DNA of 64,000 nt from the NCBI GenBank assembly GCA_951213105.1, contig OX578137.1, positions 62,521,736 to 62,585,735 of the forward strand, read 5' to 3'. Position numbers and translations under genes: made by a program. The notes beneath the pieces are model-generated. The model worked only from the letters and a program-made list of their open reading frames with translations. It was not told the origin of the DNA and did not search any database. How positions within the stretch are numbered: position 1 is the stretch's first letter; the number at the start of each line of letters is the position of its first letter. Source of the stretch: Amaurobius ferox (taxonomy: Eukaryota > Arthropoda > Arachnida > Araneae > Amaurobiidae). Below are positions 33,389 through 44,265 of the stretch, in pieces.

Positions 33389-35038
33389 ATGAACCAATGC
33401 CTATCAAAACTTTACTCAATAAATAACATTGATAATTTTCTGCCGATACCTAATATTAAAGTCAAGATGATTAATCGATTTGTCCGTATTAACGGCAGAA
33501 GATTATTTAACTACAATCATATATGTAAAAATACCACTGAATATAAAACAGATGTTTGTACTTGTAAAGATAGTATTTATAAAGACCCCTTTCACCAACA
33601 TATTATTACAGGAAATTTAGCATTAATAGAAGATCAAAAATTGAGAACTATATTTCAATTAGACACTAAATTTCGTACTCAGGATTTTAAGAATGTTACT
33701 AAAGAATTTGATTGCGATCTGGATGCTTTTACTTACAAATTAGCAGTGAAATATAGTTTATCGGCTAACGCTTTTGATGAATGGAAATATCACCTTTCCA
33801 ATGGATTTCACCTTTACTACCAACAGCAACATAAAAAAACATTTGGATCTTCTCTTCCACCTTCAATCAAAATTATTCAAGATCGTTACGCATTAACATA
33901 CACAGACAAAATAGTTTCTAATTACGCATTTACATGCAAGAAATATTATGTTGATACTTTACAGATGAGTTATCAAGATCGTACTATGTATTCACCTTTA
34001 CCCTATAATGGAATGGTTTTAGCTAATAATATCAAAACATTATACAAACGTACTGATATAGATTTAAAATCAGTGCATTTTCCTTATCTCGTTCTCATTC
34101 CTAAACTCCATAAAGAACCTGTTAAATTCCGTACAGTAACCGTGGGATACGGTTCATATTTAACTATAGCGAACAAGAAACTTTTGCATATTCTCAAAAA
34201 CATTATGAATACACTTCAAAAACAAGGTTCTATTATGATTAAGAACAGTTATGAAGTTATTAATCGACTTAAATATTGTAATAAGGATATCCGTTTTGCA
34301 AGCTTTGCTTTTCGAGATCTGTTCAATAATATAGACTTAACACGTTTATATGATATACTATTGGAAATACACGAAGAGTACAGTTTAAAAGAATTTATAA
34401 CTTATCGAAGATATAGGGATCTTATACGTTTGGTATTATATGAAAACATCTTGCATGACGGCAATGGATACTACCAACAGATTAAGAGCATTCCTATGGG
34501 AGGAGCCTGCTCAACCATACTAGCGGACGTATATTTGTCAAAATTTGAAAAGCGCACACACTTGTATGAAATGCCCTACTTCCGTTATGTGGACGATGTT
34601 CTTTTGGGGCATTATGGACATTCACTGGTGTTTGATTTCACCTTCTATCCCAAAGAATTGGAATTAATCGAAAACAACAATACAGAGGATAACGATATTA
34701 AATTTTTGGACATCACAGTAAAGTACTACAAACTATATGATGTTTATACCTCATTACATGATAAGCGTGATTGTTACAAAATGAAGATCAATCACATCAT
34801 AGACTGGAAGTCAAATTTAACTAAAAATATTTTCAGGAATATAATTATTGGACACCTCAAGCGCAACCAAAACATCAACACCTTCAAAAAAGATTGTATT
34901 GCAAGTAACAGAAGGATTGTGAATGAGGCCATTAAAAAAAAACACTACCCTATTAAATTCCTGAGAAGATATTACAATTCCATTTTCAATAATAACGAAA
35001 AAGACAATTCCTTTAAAAAGGATATTGCTTTATTTTAG
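33389..35038 (+). CDS. Naiad-type reverse transcriptase, 549-codon open frame
   Basis: This is the longest retroelement frame in the window. The CxC motif (CTC) is at residues 57-59, with HQHIITGNL after it. TYTDKIVSNYA is near 170-180, and VLIPKLHKEPVKFRTV at 235-250. Motif A FRDLFNN has its aspartate at 310, motif B IPMGGACS is at 368-375, motif C YVDD is at 400-403, and a conserved C-terminal region follows. All polymerase aspartates are present. The first dozen residues are out of the ancestral frame. Just upstream, a shifted frame reads YYEPMPIKTLLN, so the protein was longer at its N terminus. No GIY-YIG domain remains recognisable upstream, so autonomous activity is unlikely. Confidence 0.88.
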   Translation: MNQCLSKLYSINNIDNFLPIPNIKVKMINRFVRINGRRLFNYNHICKNTTEYKTDVCTCKDSIYKDPFHQHIITGNLALIEDQKLRTIFQLDTKFRTQDFKNVTKEFDCDLDAFTYKLAVKYSLSANAFDEWKYHLSNGFHLYYQQQHKKTFGSSLPPSIKIIQDRYALTYTDKIVSNYAFTCKKYYVDTLQMSYQDRTMYSPLPYNGMVLANNIKTLYKRTDIDLKSVHFPYLVLIPKLHKEPVKFRTVTVGYGSYLTIANKKLLHILKNIMNTLQKQGSIMIKNSYEVINRLKYCNKDIRFASFAFRDLFNNIDLTRLYDILLEIHEEYSLKEFITYRRYRDLIRLVLYENILHDGNGYYQQIKSIPMGGACSTILADVYLSKFEKRTHLYEMPYFRYVDDVLLGHYGHSLVFDFTFYPKELELIENNNTEDNDIKFLDITVKYYKLYDVYTSLHDKRDCYKMKINHIIDWKSNLTKNIFRNIIIGHLKRNQNINTFKKDCIASNRRIVNEAIKKKHYPIKFLRRYYNSIFNNNEKDNSFKKDIALF

Positions 35039-35259
35039 TTCCTCTGCGCAACTTGTATTACCCAGCGCATGCGTGAGTGATGTTTACATAATACAGCTAA
35101 TATCAGTAATCTTCAATCTGTCGGTTCCGTCTTCTCATACTTTAATTTTCTTGTTAGTCCTTTTCGTGTGCTATTGACTTTACGCATTACGGGGGATTGA
35201 CTATTGAATTGCATTGGTTCCGTGAGCGTTGTCCGAGCTGAAAAGCTGCTTTAAACGGG

Positions 35260-35285
35260 AAAGAGGGATCGCAACCCCCCCCGTT
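35260..35285 (+). other. C/G-rich hairpin in the 3' region of the second Naiad family
   Basis: The motif (reverse: ggggg-attgcga-cccct) can form a short stem of G:C pairs. It is retained at 14,483-14,499 and 31,375-31,392 in opposite orientation. It stands out in very AT-rich surroundings. Confidence 0.5.
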
Positions 35286-35337
35286 ACCATTTCATGCAAT
35301 GCATTTGGTTTTCCCATTATTTTCGTTTCAAATTCTA

Positions 35338-35357
35338 TTTATATATATATATATATA
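35338..35357. repeat. (TA)n microsatellite
   Basis: A short TA run separating the + arm of the palindromic pair from the next Naiad copy. Confidence 0.85.
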
Positions 35358-35825
35358 ATAAAAGCTTAAAAATCCAATGAAAGAATAGAGAGAATTTTCA
35401 ACTAAAAAAACCCCAACATTGCAAAATGCCTTACAAATAAAAGTATAATAAATGTATTTTGTTTCGTCATTCATTTTAACTTAATATCTTTTGTATTTTT
35501 AACTATTCAGTGATATATTTTAAACATCCAGTTTATAATTCTATACATTTTGGGTCTATTTTTCACAAATTCAAACACTTATTGCCTATTCAGGATTTGA
35601 ATGTTACTATAAGACTTTTAAATATAACAAGCCGATTGGTAGAACTATTTTTAATTACAATGCAATTTCACAATCTCCATCTATTGATAAAGATTCGAAG
35701 TCAAATGTAGATAATGATTGTATTTGCAAGGTAGACAAATATGCTTATATAAATCCACACTTGGGCAATATCCTTACAGGAGTGTCAGCAATACTTAAAG
35801 ACGAAACGTTAAGCACCATTATGTC

Positions 35826-36842
35826 TGTGGGAAAGGAAAGTTAAAGTTGGGCTTTTAGATTAATATATTATTAACCTATATTTAATATCTTAACATGGCC
35901 GTAAATTGCTCGTATTAGTGGACTTATTATTGTAGTACATTGCATTATGTGCCGCTATTAACCCTCCAATTGTTTATCTTTTTTTCGCGCGAGTTCTGTA
36001 AAGGAATTTTTATTAATATAGTACTAAATGGATTACACCATTTTAACTTTAACAATAAAACATTTATTAACAACATAAAATACCTAATTATTTAACTACA
36101 ACAATTATTCTTATTATTAATTATTCCGACAGACAGACCATGTGAGACCAGTATTTAAATGCCTAAAATGTCTTGATGACCTGTAAATATTTGAGGAACA
36201 CATACCTTCAATTCTGTCTTGGACTTTGTTAACAGCACGCACTTGATGTCGTCCTTATTACTAGCATTAACTCGTGGTGTAATGCATCAACATGTAAATT
36301 CGCCGATCATATTGTACTGCTGACTCCAACACTCGCACTTATGTCATTCTCGTAGTCATATCTGTATTCGCCAAGTCATACCTATATATCTTTAACTGAG
36401 TATCATCATCGCTATATCATCATATCGCAGCAGTATATTTTTTAAATCATCGTTCTTATTGTCAGGATCTCGAACTATTATTCCAAAAGTATCGTTCTCA
36501 AGTCATAATGTCCAACAAGTATTGTCATTCTTATTCACAGGTTGTGGCTCTTTTGCCTCGGGACTGTCACTCTCCCTTTTCTCTGATTTGCAGCATTCAG
36601 GCTGACTCAAAAAGCACTTTCTTCATTGGATAGCCTTTCCGTCCAATGTCGTTACTTCACATTTTCTTAAGGGTTCGACCCCTCTTCTGACTTGACACCC
36701 CTGAATTTATGATTTTCTGACTTTGAGTCCATGTGTCGTAAACATCCATTCAAACTGGAAGTATTGTTTGACGCTTGAGACACAATAAATAATGTACATA
36801 AAACAGTCTCACCAAAGTGTGAGATGTATTTCTGGTCTCACA
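35826..36842. mobile_element. Solo LTR of a retrotransposon, 1,017 bp
   Basis: The insert begins TGTGGGA and ends TCTCACA, an inverted TG...CA terminus. It is flanked by the 5-bp direct repeat ATGTC (35,821-35,825 and 36,843-36,847). Removing it and one ATGTC restores the Naiad reading across the point (accattatgtc|atttggtacaaa). There is no primer-binding site, gag or pol, so it is the product of LTR-LTR recombination. An AATAAA at 36,784 would suit + orientation, but this is weak. The superfamily is undetermined. Confidence 0.9.
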
Positions 36843-37298
36843 ATGTCATTTGGTACAAAATTCAGGTTACCATCTTGTTACAAATCTTTTAAAATTTTAA
36901 AGTCAATCAATCTTGACCTTGATAAATATATTTATAAATTAGCTTCTAAATACGTTCTGCCTTTAAAGGCATTTAATATGTGGAAATTCACTTTAATAAA
37001 TTTTATTGAAAAAACTATTTGTAGTATTAAATTGTCTAGATCTTTATATAATATTGATAATTTAAAACATTCCATTAATGATTTACAAAGATCTTTTGTC
37101 ATTACTTATGTTGATAAAGCCTCTAATAATTATGCTACTTTCTGTAAAATATTCTAAATACAATTTCTGTTAGATTATTTAAATAACAATAGTCTATTTA
37201 AACTTGATTCACGCTCCATTAATAGTATTAAACTGAAAATTATCAATATATATAGTGATTTAAATATTAATTATAAATTTATTAAATTTTCATATATA

Positions 37299-37901
37299 GT
37301 GCTGATACCTAAATTTCATAAAAATCCTATTAAATTTATAACAGTAATTAGTGGTCATAATACTTACTGTACTACTGCGAAAAAATTACTTCTAACTTAT
37401 TTAAATGTAATAAATGATAGTTTGCGTTTTTCTAGCAATAACCACCTTATTCTAAATAACAGTAAAGAATTAAAGAATAAATTAACATCACTTGATAAAC
37501 TAATTGGTTTTCAAACTCTTGATTTTAAAGATATCTTTAATAATATTAAGATCTCTGATCTTTATGCAGTAATTTTAGCTCTATATAATGCTTATACTAC
37601 TTATCATACTATTCATACTATATTTACCAAATTTCCCAAACTTCTTCACTTTGTTCTTTTCAATAATTATATATTTCAAGGCAATACATTATACTTACAA
37701 GTCTTAGGGATTCCACAAGGTGGCTGTAGTAGCAGTATATTAGCTAATTTATATCTTTATGATTATGAAAAATTTTTTACTTCAACAGATTATAAAATTT
37801 ACAGATATGTTTATGATCTGATTTGTTTGGTCTTTACAGACAACTGTGTCATAGATATAGATTTCTATCCGGATAATTTGGAACTAATTCCTAATGATTA
37901 A
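37299..37901 (+). pseudogene. Reverse transcriptase segment of Naiad copy 3, motif C mutated (YVYD)
   Basis: An open stretch of 200 codons covers polymerase motifs from VLIPKFHKNPIKF to FYPDNLELIPN. Motif B (GIPQGGCSSSILANLYLYDYE) is intact. The catalytic box reads RYVYDLICL where the other copies have RYADDL or RYVDDL. A frame change at 37,895 leads into the C-terminal fragment (37,894-38,085). Confidence 0.85.
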
Positions 37902-38085
37902 CATTAACTTTTTGGACTTAAATTTTGTTATTGAATCTACTAATATGATAGTTACTAATTTATATGATAAAAAAGACTATTTTAACTTTAATAAAATATT
38001 ACCTTTTAATTCCTGTAACTCGATTCAATTGTTTAGAAATTTTATACTTAATCAGCTCTTTAGAATTTATAGATTATCTGATTAA

Positions 38086-38116
<31 letters not shown>
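38086..38116. repeat. (TA)n microsatellite joining two Naiad copies tail to tail
   Basis: About 30 bp of TA. The + strand copy 3 ends on its left, and the 3' end of a - strand copy begins on its right. Confidence 0.93.
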
Positions 38117-38121
<5 letters not shown>

Positions 38122-39320
38122 AAATGAAAATTCAATGACAGTATAGAGATGTTGTAACTCATAATACATTAACTTAAATTGCCTACGAATTATAAGTAAG
38201 CATTATACATAAATACAACCATCATGAAGAAAATTAAACGCACATTACTAGTCATTAAGCTAAAGATAATCAACAAATATCAAAGGCGTGAATCGAAAAT
38301 GGGAATACCAAAAATACGAAGCCTTAAAGCTTTACACGTGGAGAAGCCTTGGCTTAAGAATTATTCATTTCGAAAAAATTATTTTTCAAGTCCAAATATT
38401 TAATCGAAATGAACACAAAAAATGCTTGTTTCGGAAACACAAGATAGATATTATCTATAACCTCGTGTTATTTGGACTACAAGCATAAAGATTGAAAAAT
38501 TAGATAGGGAAAAAATACATGAAAATACTCTTCAAGTCTATTACCAAGTCGAGCATTAAATGACAAGACCAATGCTGCCATTCGCTAAAGATAAAAGATA
38601 TTTCTCGTTGCCAATTGTGAGTAATAAATAACAGCATTGCGTAAAGGCAGTAAAATGTGATATTCTACAGCAAAAGCTGCAAAATTGAAGGGCAAGTAAA
38701 ATACTAGAAAACATAGAGACAAATGCATAAGTGGATATAAAAACATAGCAATGTAACTTCAAGAGAATGTAGATGTTCAGCTTAATTAGGATACTAAGAA
38801 AAGAGTTTTATGCCAATCGAAACTTATTAACTCTACTATTTACTAAATATACTGAATATTCATATAACTTACTGGTAATTTTTAGGTTATTAATGTGCAA
38901 AGTATGAAATTTTTTATCTGATAATCTATAAATTCCAAAAAGTTGATTAAGTATAATATTTCTAAACAATTGAATCTTGAATCGAGTTGCAGGAATTAAA
39001 TGGTAATATTTTATTAATGGTGAATTTAAAATAGTCTTTTAATCATATAAATTAGTAACTATACTATTAGTAGGTTCAATTATTAGATTTAAATCCAAAT
39101 AATTAATGTTATTACTAATAGTGGCTTCATAATTACTAATAGTGGCTTCATAATGTTATTACTAATAGCGGCTTCATAATACTAATAATGACTTCATAAT
39201 TACTTCAAATAATTAGTATTATTACTTATAGTAGTTTCATTAGGTTTAATTTCCAAATTATCCAGATAGAAATCTGTATCTATGACATAATTATCAGTAA
39301 ATACTAAACATAGCAGATCA
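38117..39320 (-). mobile_element. Naiad-type element, copy 4, 5'-truncated
   Basis: On the - strand the 3' untranslated region (38,117-38,880) has the same block order as 50,062-50,750. Upstream, 38,885-39,320 encodes DLLCLVFTDNYVIDTDFYLDN and the later C-terminal blocks, with a locally expanded 'ttcataattactaatagtgg' tandem repeat near 39,120-39,235. The element stops at the second half of the YVDD box, a typical 5' truncation. It joins the duplicated monooxygenase sequence at a 3-nt overlap (cat, 39,319-39,321). Confidence 0.83.
38424..38484 (-). other. Conserved stem-loop in the Naiad 3' untranslated region
   Basis: Outer GCTTGT/ACAAGC arms enclose aacac/gtgtt and agatag/ctat pairs. The arrangement is the same as at 15,152-15,212. 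Confidence 0.5.
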
Positions 39321-40440
39321 TTTGACACAGAACATCCAGATAAACTAATCTATTAAATCCATTCAACTGTTTGGATTCAATAACAAATAATATATTTTTC
39401 CCAGTAACTTCTATACTAGGTAATCTCGTGGTTGACGGATGTATTATAGATTTAAGTAGTGCTAAGATGAAGAAGATAGAAATTGGTTGCGGATACGCGA
39501 AGAAGAGAAGCAACATTAACTTTGTATGTCTTGGTGATTCAGCAATTCATTTAACATTTTCCAGATCTTTAAATCTAGGTTTGAAGCATGTTTTAGCCAT
39601 TTACATTAAACTATCAATATCGTGTCAGGTACCGTATGTACGGTTAGAGATAAATGATGTAAAAAGGCAATTTATAGAACATTATCCACACTTGAATCCA
39701 AAATGGGCAATTGCTACAAAAGGAAAAAATGTATTTTTAATAGTAACTCAAATAATATGGTACGGGTGCAACAGCTATTGCTTAACAAACCACGAGGCGA
39801 CAAGGTTAACAAGTCCATTAGGAGTGTAGGAAAGTAAAGTTGGAGATACATATAATGAACATAACATGTATTTAAGTATATTCCGAAACGCGTTAAGAGA
39901 TTTTGAAGCAAAAACAGAAGAGGACATAAATAACAAGATTCAGAGTAATAAAACGAAGAGTTCACTGTACGACTTTGCTTCTTGGGTTATAGATATCACT
40001 AGCAAATCTTTTATCAAAATAAGTGAATTATCATGTGCTGCAAATGGTAAATATCCATTGTTTGATAAAGATTTCCGATTTCTTCTCAGATGTTTTATAA
40101 CTAGGAGAATTGCAAATGCCCAGTCAACTACATCCTGTTGTGCCAATATAAATTATAGTTATTGTGCTGCAGTAAAAATAATACAGTCTTTATCCTCTCA
40201 AGTAAAAGATGTAAAATTTTTTGCGATACGAATATTTTGTGAAAAAGGAGATATCTCCTGTGAAGAGAAGTTAATGTTGATTGGTTATTCGGTAAAAAAA
40301 ACTTTTTACCAATGAAATGTACGTATAGCATTTCAAAAAAGTGTACCGGCTATTCTGAAGTTTCTTTTGATTTCATTTCGATACTTATTAAAAATGAACT
40401 TGCTTCCATGAAAGAAATCACAGAGAAACTTATGAATTAA
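39319..40440 (+). pseudogene. FAD-dependent monooxygenase-like pseudogene (duplicate of 17,414-19,165)
   Basis: It aligns with residues ~210-583 of the intact gene. The Rossmann motif and everything before residue 210 are absent, cut off at the junction with Naiad copy 4. The GD box (VCLGDSAIHLTF) remains. Two disabling changes are clear. A TAT-to-TAG nonsense change lies at 39,827-39,829, and an A run shortened from nine to eight near 40,293-40,300 shifts the last ~50 codons. The stop TAA at 40,438-40,440 is retained. Without the nucleotide-binding half the protein could not bind FAD normally. Confidence 0.93.
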
Positions 40441-40454
40441 ATCTGTGGGGGAAC

Positions 40455-41265
40455 TTGGCAAATTTGTTGATTTAAAAATACCTACATGTACTTCCCTAAG
40501 ACCTTTACATACAGGAACAGTATTGGAATCGTGTTGAAAGTCGCAACTCGAGTTTTCGACGAATTCACACTGTTTAAGCACTCTAGAACCCCAAAACACT
40601 ATTTTAAGCGCAACGCCTGCGTGTGTGGCTGTCTATGTATCCACTCTAGATGAGAAAATAATAGATCAAATGCAACAAAACTTAATAGATAAGTCAGTTC
40701 TAGGTCACCCTGGCATGGATTAGATTTGGGTGCGATTTGGGAAAATAGAACCTGCCTCTTTTGCTAAATGGCTCAGAAAGATCGGATGTATCTACTTTAG
40801 ATAAAAAAAATTAACCAAAATTCTTAAAATTTTGGCGGTAAGTCACATATTACTCTTGTGCTGATTACATTTTGGTACGATTCGAAAATTTTCTTTTCGG
40901 CTTTTTTGGGAAAAAGCTTATAAAAATCGTTCAATTCTAAAATAAATGACTACATACGCTCAAATGTATCAATTAAATGCTTCTTTTATATGTAATTTTT
41001 GACGACGAAATGGATAATAGCAACTCCATAACTCAAGTGCTAAGTCGATAGAGTTTTTTCGTATATTTGCTACGTCGCCTTTGAAAATATGTCCAGTATT
41101 CAAATGAAAATGACACTGGGATGAAAACTACAAATTCAGAGTAATTTTCAATAATTGTCCGGGTTACTTTGTGCAATTAATTTTATTTTAATGAATTATG
41201 AGAGAAAAAAAGAGAAAATTAATTTGAGTGTGTAGGGAAAGTCATTTGCTGTCCTCATCAAATTC
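40455..41265 (-). repeat. Old dispersed repeat, copy B counterpart of 19,170-20,015
   Basis: Collinear with the copy A segment ('tccactctagatgagaaaataatagatc', 'aaagtcatttgctgtcctcatca'), with small deletions. Confidence 0.5.
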
Positions 41266-41579
41266 TTCCTAGAGAAACCGTATTTAATATGAAGAGATTC
41301 CGTTCGAATAGAAGAAAACTTAAAACAAATCGAGGAGACACCTGCCTGATGGAGTTAAAATGGCATGCGTGAAACGTTTTGTAAAGTAAAATTTTAACGT
41401 TCAATTAGTTTATTCGTTATTTTCAATCTCATTTGTTTCGTTTACAAGGGGTTGGTTATACGTGCTTATGGCAAGTAAGATACATAATTGAACCAATTTA
41501 ATCTTTTCAAGTGACGAGCGAATATCAATTTTGTACAAGTTTGAACTCGCGTTACATTTTTTACAGGAGAAACATTGCA

Positions 41580-41856
41580 CCTGCTGCAGCAGAAGCAATG
41601 TTTCTGTCGGTGATTTCCCCAAACGCTGGCAGAATTTGATATTAGCACGTTGTTCTTCAAACTCCATCTCCGTTTCCGACGAACGCGAACGACTACAGTT
41701 CACCGACACGCATTGTCTAGAAAAAACCTGCACTGCGGACCTGCTTCTTTTCATATTTCGCATCACATGTGTCTCTACGCCACGGTAAAATAATCCCCTC
41801 TCCTCCAGTAACGGTTGGAAATATCAGCACAGTCTCCGAACTTTTTGACCCTACCT

Positions 41857-41858
<2 letters not shown>
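41580..41858 (-). mobile_element. 5' end of a mariner-like element (copy B)
   Basis: The terminal sequence caaggtagggtcaaaaag begins at 41,858 beside a (TA)n tract. The following - strand frame contains EEQRANIKFCQRLGKSPTETLLLLQQVQ-like residues, the start of a mariner transposase. It is better preserved than the copy A fragment. Confidence 0.72.

Positions 41859-41914
<56 letters not shown>
41859..41914. repeat. (TA)n microsatellite, expanded in copy B
   Basis: About 55 bp of TA where copy A has only about 12 bp (20,612-20,623). The difference arose after the duplication. Confidence 0.93.
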
Positions 41915-41915
<1 letters not shown>

Positions 41916-42249
41916 TGATATATGTCATATATGTAATATATACTCATATATTGTTTTGTAAAAACAAATTTTTGAAATCTTGATTCCCCACTAAATACTT
42001 TTGCAGATTACTATTTATATCTTTTATAGTTTAAAATATCTTTCGAGGGAAATTGAGCAAAGTGAAGCTAAAACTCGTTTTGTCAAAACATTTTATATTT
42101 TCATTTTATGTAACTTCCAAGTTCTCTCCAGATTGAAAGTTGCTGAATGTTACTTTCGATTTTAAATAAGCTATTGGTGTTCATTGAAACTTTACCTTTT
42201 TTCTGAATTTGTAATCACAAAAGAACTGTACAGTGAATGTTGTTAACTC

Positions 42250-42713
42250 ACGCATATGTATGAGTAATACAAGGACGTTTTGTTAAGGTAGCAAGGCCTG
42301 CTGTATGTATTCATTTATTCTTTTATCAATATAAAGAAAACCGATATCTTATGTGGATACACATGACCTTCTCCCGTAATCTTCATACTTGTCCAGGGAT
42401 TTGTGCCATGAATACACCAAGATATAGATTTCAGACTTGAAGAAATTAGTGTCAAAGTTATACTGCCAAGACGTTACTTATCGTTCGACTTAGTTGTCAG
42501 TAGTATATAGCTTTCAAGCCTGGTGCTTCTTTAAAAGTTTGAAGAGACGAAAATTGGTAGCTGCCAGGTCAGGGCTAAAAGGTGGGTCTTCAAGCCACCC
42601 CCAATGGAAGCACTGTCACAGTTCAGATTGTACGGGACGCAGTGTTGGACCGCAGTGTAGGGTCTGGCAGTATCATGAAGCATATATTTTAACAAGTTAA
42701 AGATGAATTTCAT
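42250..42713 (-). pseudogene. Mariner-like transposase remnant (copy B)
   Basis: The - strand frame from 42,713 contains MLHDTARPYTA, the HDNARPHTA catalytic-aspartate motif of mariner transposases. Another frame then gives WGWLEDPPFSPDLAATNFRLF (the PPYSPDLAPSDFHLF motif), and the C-terminal GIYIS...W-type block follows toward 42,400. It is broken by frameshifts. Copy A lost the HDxARPxTA part by deletion. The stretch 42,714-43,430 is extra relative to copy A and is unassigned. Confidence 0.72.
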
Positions 42714-43504
42714 CTGATGTTATGATCTTAACTCGCAGAAATTTTATCGCACTACAGTTCTCAACGTTTTCGTAAGTGCAGCCATTTTTAAATGTTTGTC
42801 AAATACTGTGTATGATATGTTCTGCTCAATTGTGGCAGGAAGATAAACAGGGAAATGAATGACAGGGAAAATGACAGGGAAAATCAGTCCATTCTGTCGG
42901 AACATTTGTATCCAATTATGAATTTCACGCTTGTGACAGGTTTTGTCACCTTAATGGAACGCTCTTGTTCAAATACTATACACTTATATGACAAATTGTT
43001 ATGGGAGAGCTTATGCCATGTATCGATACAGCGCAACAATATGCATCGTTTAGTGATGTATGGATACTGTATCAATATTGCTCTTAATGTTATCGACATC
43101 ATCAATATTCTGATCTAGGTAATGAAATTAATTTTGATATTGGAATTAACAAATATTAAATTAGAAACTCTTCTATAACTTTTATTTTAAACAGCTACTT
43201 ATAACACACTTCAAGAACATACTCATTATAACAATAATTATACAAATGCAAATAAAACAGAATATAATATTCTATACATGGCATAATAGATATTAATATA
43301 GTTCGTATTTCTGAAATTTTTAAAATCACTTAATTTTAGTAGGTATAAAAATAAATAACTTGAGCACAATGTAACACATTGTGCAAATAAATTGTAGAAT
43401 TCCAACGATCGTTCAAAAACTCATGATGGGGTTTCTTCATCAGTACAAGCAGTTTAAGAAGGACGTACCAAATGGACTAAAACCACGTGCTGAACGATGC
43501 TTAA

Positions 43505-44261
43505 GGGTGAGAGTCAGTAAGTCTTCTGCCCTATCCGCGCATTGTTAACTTTCGCAGAACACATTTTTTGCCGAAATTCTGCTCAAATAGTTGCGAAATA
43601 TTTTCTGAAAGATAAATTACAATCTTAGATTATATTAAAACTAAATTTAATACTCAATAAAATATAGAATATATTTTTTATTTTAATCCAAGATATTTTT
43701 GGTGCTGCCATCTGTTGTCGTAATTTGATTCATACGGACTATTTTTATTTTTTAATGAACATTTTTAAATGCCTATTCCTTCTAATACGCTATTAAATAC
43801 AACAACAGATCATATATAATAATGTCACAATCACTGAAAGGTAATTGAACTTGGACTTGTAGACAAAGCTGCAGTCTTCGGTGATGTACATTCAGATCCC
43901 TTTACTAAATTTATAAAATGAGAAATTATCTTTCCGTGATTGTTGCATTATTATATAGGATCTGTTGTTGTATTTAATACTGCATTAGAAGGAATAGATA
44001 CTTAAAAATGTTCATTAAGAAATAAAAATTGTCGGAATGAATTAAATTACAACAGATGGCAGCAGCAAAAATATTTTGGAATAAAAAAAAAATATATTCT
44101 ATATTTTTAGAGTATTAATTTTAGTTTTAATATAATCCAAGCATCGCATTTTATTATTCAGAAAATATTTCGCAACTGTTTGAGCAGAATTTCGGCGAAA
44201 TACGTGATTTGCGAAAGTTAACAAAGGGCCGCTACGGCAGAAGATTTACTGACGCTCACCC
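43505..44261. mobile_element. TTAA-flanked foldback (MITE-like) element, copy B
   Basis: Same ends (gggtgagagtcagtaagtct / reversed gggtgagcgtcagtaaatct) and TTAA flanks (43,501-43,504 and 44,262-44,265) as the copy A element. Small indels separate the two. Confidence 0.82.
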
Positions 44262-44265
44262 TTAA

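Larger units (their letters stand above)
33001..35337 (+). mobile_element. Second Naiad family, + strand arm of a palindromic pair
   Basis: From about 33,255 outward the sequence mirrors the - arm (for example gtggttataaaaaattccttgg at 32,890 and its reverse near 33,345-33,370). About 250 bp (33,001-33,250) form the centre and carry extra 5' coding-like sequence of this element (LGTQEKIQKFVDN). The 3' side has 'gcgcatgcgtgagtgatgtttac', a C-rich hairpin and ends at (TA)n near 35,338. Inverted partners of this sort are known for Penelope-like elements. Confidence 0.86.
35358..38085 (+). mobile_element. Naiad-type element, copy 3 (first family), split by a solo LTR
   Basis: It starts beside (TA)n with ataataaaagcttaaaaatccaatg, the terminal motif also seen at 50,062 and reversed at 52,105-52,145. 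Coding remnants run YFKHPVYNSIHFG, CICKVDKYAY and INPHLGNILTG (35,510-35,820), then after the LTR FGTKFRLPS and INLDLDKYIYKLA (36,848-37,157). RT blocks are PKFHKNPIKF, DFKDIFNNI and GIPQGGCSSSILANLYLYDYE (37,299-37,760). Motif C reads YVYD instead of YVDD, so the first catalytic aspartate of the box is lost. The copy ends at LSD next to (TA)n, without its last ~40 residues. Confidence 0.85.

Noticed and set aside
42884..43105. Minus-strand 73-aa ORF and plus-strand 87-aa ORF in the copy B extra segment
   Set aside because: Overlapping on both strands next to a broken mariner; probably transposon-derived, not a host gene.
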